This document shows, one piece after another, positions 62,353-64,000 of a DNA stretch of 64,000 nucleotides. Every line of letters begins with the position of its first letter. Positions within the stretch are counted from its first letter, which is position 1. Location: the NCBI GenBank assembly GCA_965276675.1, contig OZ255624.1, positions 2,046,001-2,110,000 of the forward strand, given 5' to 3'. The position numbers and the translations under genes were made by a program. The notes beneath the pieces were generated by a model. The model saw only the letters and a list, made by a program, of their open reading frames with translations, was not told the origin of the DNA and did not search any database. This stretch comes from G965276675 sp965276675 (GTDB taxonomy: Bacteria > Acidobacteriota > Terriglobia > Terriglobales > Acidobacteriaceae).

Positions 62353-63719
62353 GATTTTGTAGGCTAGCCGTCTTCTGGATGCTTGTTGTATGTTCCAGTT
62401 TGCCCTTCTCCCCGCTCAACGCTCAGATGTCAGGACGTCAGCAGGACGCGACTACACCTATGGGACGAACCCTCCACCTTGCTGTGGGCCAGTCTCTCTC
62501 GTATACGCCATCCAGCCGTATGCGGCGGATATTTATCAGCAATCCAACCGTGCTCGATTCGTACACTGTAAGCCCCAAAGAAGCGGTTCTGACCTCCAAG
62601 ATTGCTGGGACGAGCGAAGTGATCATCCAGACTGAAACTGGGTCGACGGACCGCTTTATGATCGCTTCCGACTTGGACATCGAGGGGCTAGAACCAGCGC
62701 TGGATACCGCATTCGGCCCCGGTCATGTTCATGCTCAAGCCGTACAAAACCGGATAATCCTATCGGGCAGTGTCAGTAGCGAAGCCGAATCGGAAACTGC
62801 CGTTAAGATAGCCAGCGGATTTGGGAAAGAAATCATAAATTCGATTGCGGTAAAGACTGCACATAGCCCTCAGGTGCGGCTCCAGGTACGCATCGTTGAG
62901 GTCGACCGGTCAAAGCTTGACCAACTCGGCTTCAATTTTCTGAGCAACGGCAAGAATACATCTGCGCTCACGACCCAGCAGTTCTCTTCGTTAGGTTTCA
63001 GCCCGCAGCAGGGTCAACAGACTGGAAATGCGATTGGGCCATTGTTGCTCACCGACACCATGAACCTGCTGTTTTACAACAGCGACCTAAATGTAGGCGC
63101 AACTATCAGGGATCTCCAGGAGAAACAAGTTCTGCAGATTCTTGCCGAGCCAACGATTACCGCCCTTAGTGGGCACGAAGCCCAATTTCTTTCTGGCGGA
63201 GAGTTCCCTTTTCCAGTTGTAGAGGGTGCGAGCACCGGCCTTACTTCGATAACCATCCAGTTCAGGTCGTATGGAGTGCGCTTGGCCTTCACGCCATTCG
63301 TTAATGCGGACAAAAGTATTCGGCTTAAGGTAAATCCGGAGGTGAGCGCTCTCGACTATACAAATTCAGTGCGCATCTCGGGCTACACCATACCGGCTAT
63401 CGCCACACGACGCGCGGATACAGAAGTTGAGTTGAAGAATGGGCAGAGCTTCAGCATCTCAGGATTGCTGGACCACCGAACAACACAGGCCCTTAGCAAA
63501 ATGCCCGGTATCGGAGACATTCCGATTCTTGGAGAGTTCTTTCGTTCGCGAGAGACAAATAAGTCGGTTGTCGAGCTAGTTGTGATCGTTACTCCATCAA
63601 TTATCGATCCATTGAATGATCCTCAGTTCCCATCACCTAAGCTTCCCGTAATGCCAGTCCAGACTTTGAAGGCTGACCACTTCGATAAATCACTTGCCGC
63701 AACTACCCTCGCACATTAG
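62349..63719 (+). CDS. Tad secretin CpaC/RcpA
   Basis: 456 residues: signal peptide, N-terminal pilus-and-secretin domain (RIFISNPTVLDSYTVSPKEA), BON-like segment (IILSGSVSSEAESETAVKIA), and the secretin C-domain (LQILAEPTITALSGHEAQFLSGGEFPFPV, then IGDIPILGEFFRS). Forms the outer-membrane channel for the Flp pilus. It is shorter than general-secretion secretins because extra N-domains are absent. The start overlaps cpaB. Confidence 0.94.
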   Translation: MRFCRLAVFWMLVVCSSLPFSPLNAQMSGRQQDATTPMGRTLHLAVGQSLSYTPSSRMRRIFISNPTVLDSYTVSPKEAVLTSKIAGTSEVIIQTETGSTDRFMIASDLDIEGLEPALDTAFGPGHVHAQAVQNRIILSGSVSSEAESETAVKIASGFGKEIINSIAVKTAHSPQVRLQVRIVEVDRSKLDQLGFNFLSNGKNTSALTTQQFSSLGFSPQQGQQTGNAIGPLLLTDTMNLLFYNSDLNVGATIRDLQEKQVLQILAEPTITALSGHEAQFLSGGEFPFPVVEGASTGLTSITIQFRSYGVRLAFTPFVNADKSIRLKVNPEVSALDYTNSVRISGYTIPAIATRRADTEVELKNGQSFSISGLLDHRTTQALSKMPGIGDIPILGEFFRSRETNKSVVELVVIVTPSIIDPLNDPQFPSPKLPVMPVQTLKADHFDKSLAATTLAH

Positions 63720-63733
63720 GAGCCAGAACCGAC

Positions 63734-64000
63734 GTGCAAAAGTCATTGTCTGACCAGCTTCGGTCGTCGACCGACGTAACCCTGCTTGCTGTAGCGTTGG
63801 ATCAGCAGAGTGCGGCCGCAGTGCGGGAAGCCGCAATCGATCCACCTAAAATGCTCTCAATCAGGTTTTCGGAGATCAGCGACTTCGGGTCCGTAAATCG
63901 TAACGCGCGCACTATCCAACAAGCGCTGGAAAGTGAGCACTCGGTTGCCTTGTTGGATTTCGACATCGACCCAATGGGCGCGATCGGTGCAGCTGAGAAG
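63734..64000 (+). CDS. CpaE/TadZ-type protein, 3' end outside the window
   Basis: 89 residues to the right edge, frame open. The GTG at 63734 has AGGAG 11 nt upstream, overlapping the cpaC stop. The visible part, with TDVTLLAVALDQQSAAAVRE and EHSVALLDFDIDP, fits the degenerate receiver-like N-domain of CpaE, with the P-loop ATPase expected later. Assignment leans on its position after cpaC. Confidence 0.6.
   Translation, partial: MQKSLSDQLRSSTDVTLLAVALDQQSAAAVREAAIDPPKMLSIRFSEISDFGSVNRNARTIQQALESEHSVALLDFDIDPMGAIGAAEK

Overview
This 64 kb window looks like chromosomal DNA of an Acidobacteriota member, most likely family Acidobacteriaceae (Terriglobia). That reading rests on the flavour of the proteins (an acidobacterial-type omega-subunit homologue, beta-propeller lipoproteins, paired Tat-exported ferritin-like proteins), fairly GC-rich genes with frequent GTG and TTG starts, and an ATP synthase operon without subunits a and c. 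It is inferred from remembered family resemblance, not from a database search. No rRNA, tRNA, CRISPR array, transposase or phage gene was seen.

Layout. 1-9.1 kb: end of nadA, a DUF2203 gene, a Fur/PerR-type regulator with a Fur-like box on its own promoter, ahpD, a beta-propeller lipoprotein, two tandem exported ferritin-like proteins, an SH3 lipoprotein and a DegT-type aminotransferase. 9.3-18.1 kb: hfq-hflX, then the ATP synthase operon b'-b-delta-alpha-gamma-beta-epsilon. 18.1-20.9 kb: a DUF2959 lipoprotein, a PP2C phosphatase and two thioredoxin-fold exported proteins. 21.2-26.0 kb: a siroheme and sulfite/nitrite reductase operon, preceded by a short leader ORF rich in Cys codons and an attenuator-like hairpin, then thrC. 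26.0-29.9 kb: dicarboxylate/amino-acid symporter, exported amidohydrolase and exported isoaspartyl peptidase in overlapping order. 30.3-52.8 kb: a large exopolysaccharide locus (export protein, beta-barrel, co-polymerase, kinase-like ATPase, secreted glycosidase, NusG paralogue, priming transferase, epimerase, glycosyltransferases, flippase, ligase, a 1072-residue kinase/export fusion and UDP-glucose dehydrogenase). 52.8-57.2 kb: a noncoding kilobase, an RNA polymerase omega homologue, and a type III polyketide synthase cluster whose flavoprotein is frameshifted. 57.3-64 kb: a Tad/Flp pilus operon running off the window.

How parts work together. The sulfur block reads as one regulated unit: the Cys-rich leader peptide would sense charged tRNA-Cys and control the reductase, while the two genes after it make its siroheme. 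The polysaccharide locus contains a complete set of Wzx/Wzy-type functions and two separate co-polymerase/export modules, one split over several genes and one fused into a single polypeptide. The Tad block gives pseudopilins, two Flp pilins, prepilin peptidase, CpaB, secretin and the start of the CpaE-type ATPase.

The most notable observations are the putative cysteine attenuator at 24.6-24.77 kb, the Wzc-Wza fusion at 48.1-51.3 kb, a 117-bp element with terminal inverted repeats at 22.7 kb, and the frameshifted polyketide tailoring gene at 56.56 kb.
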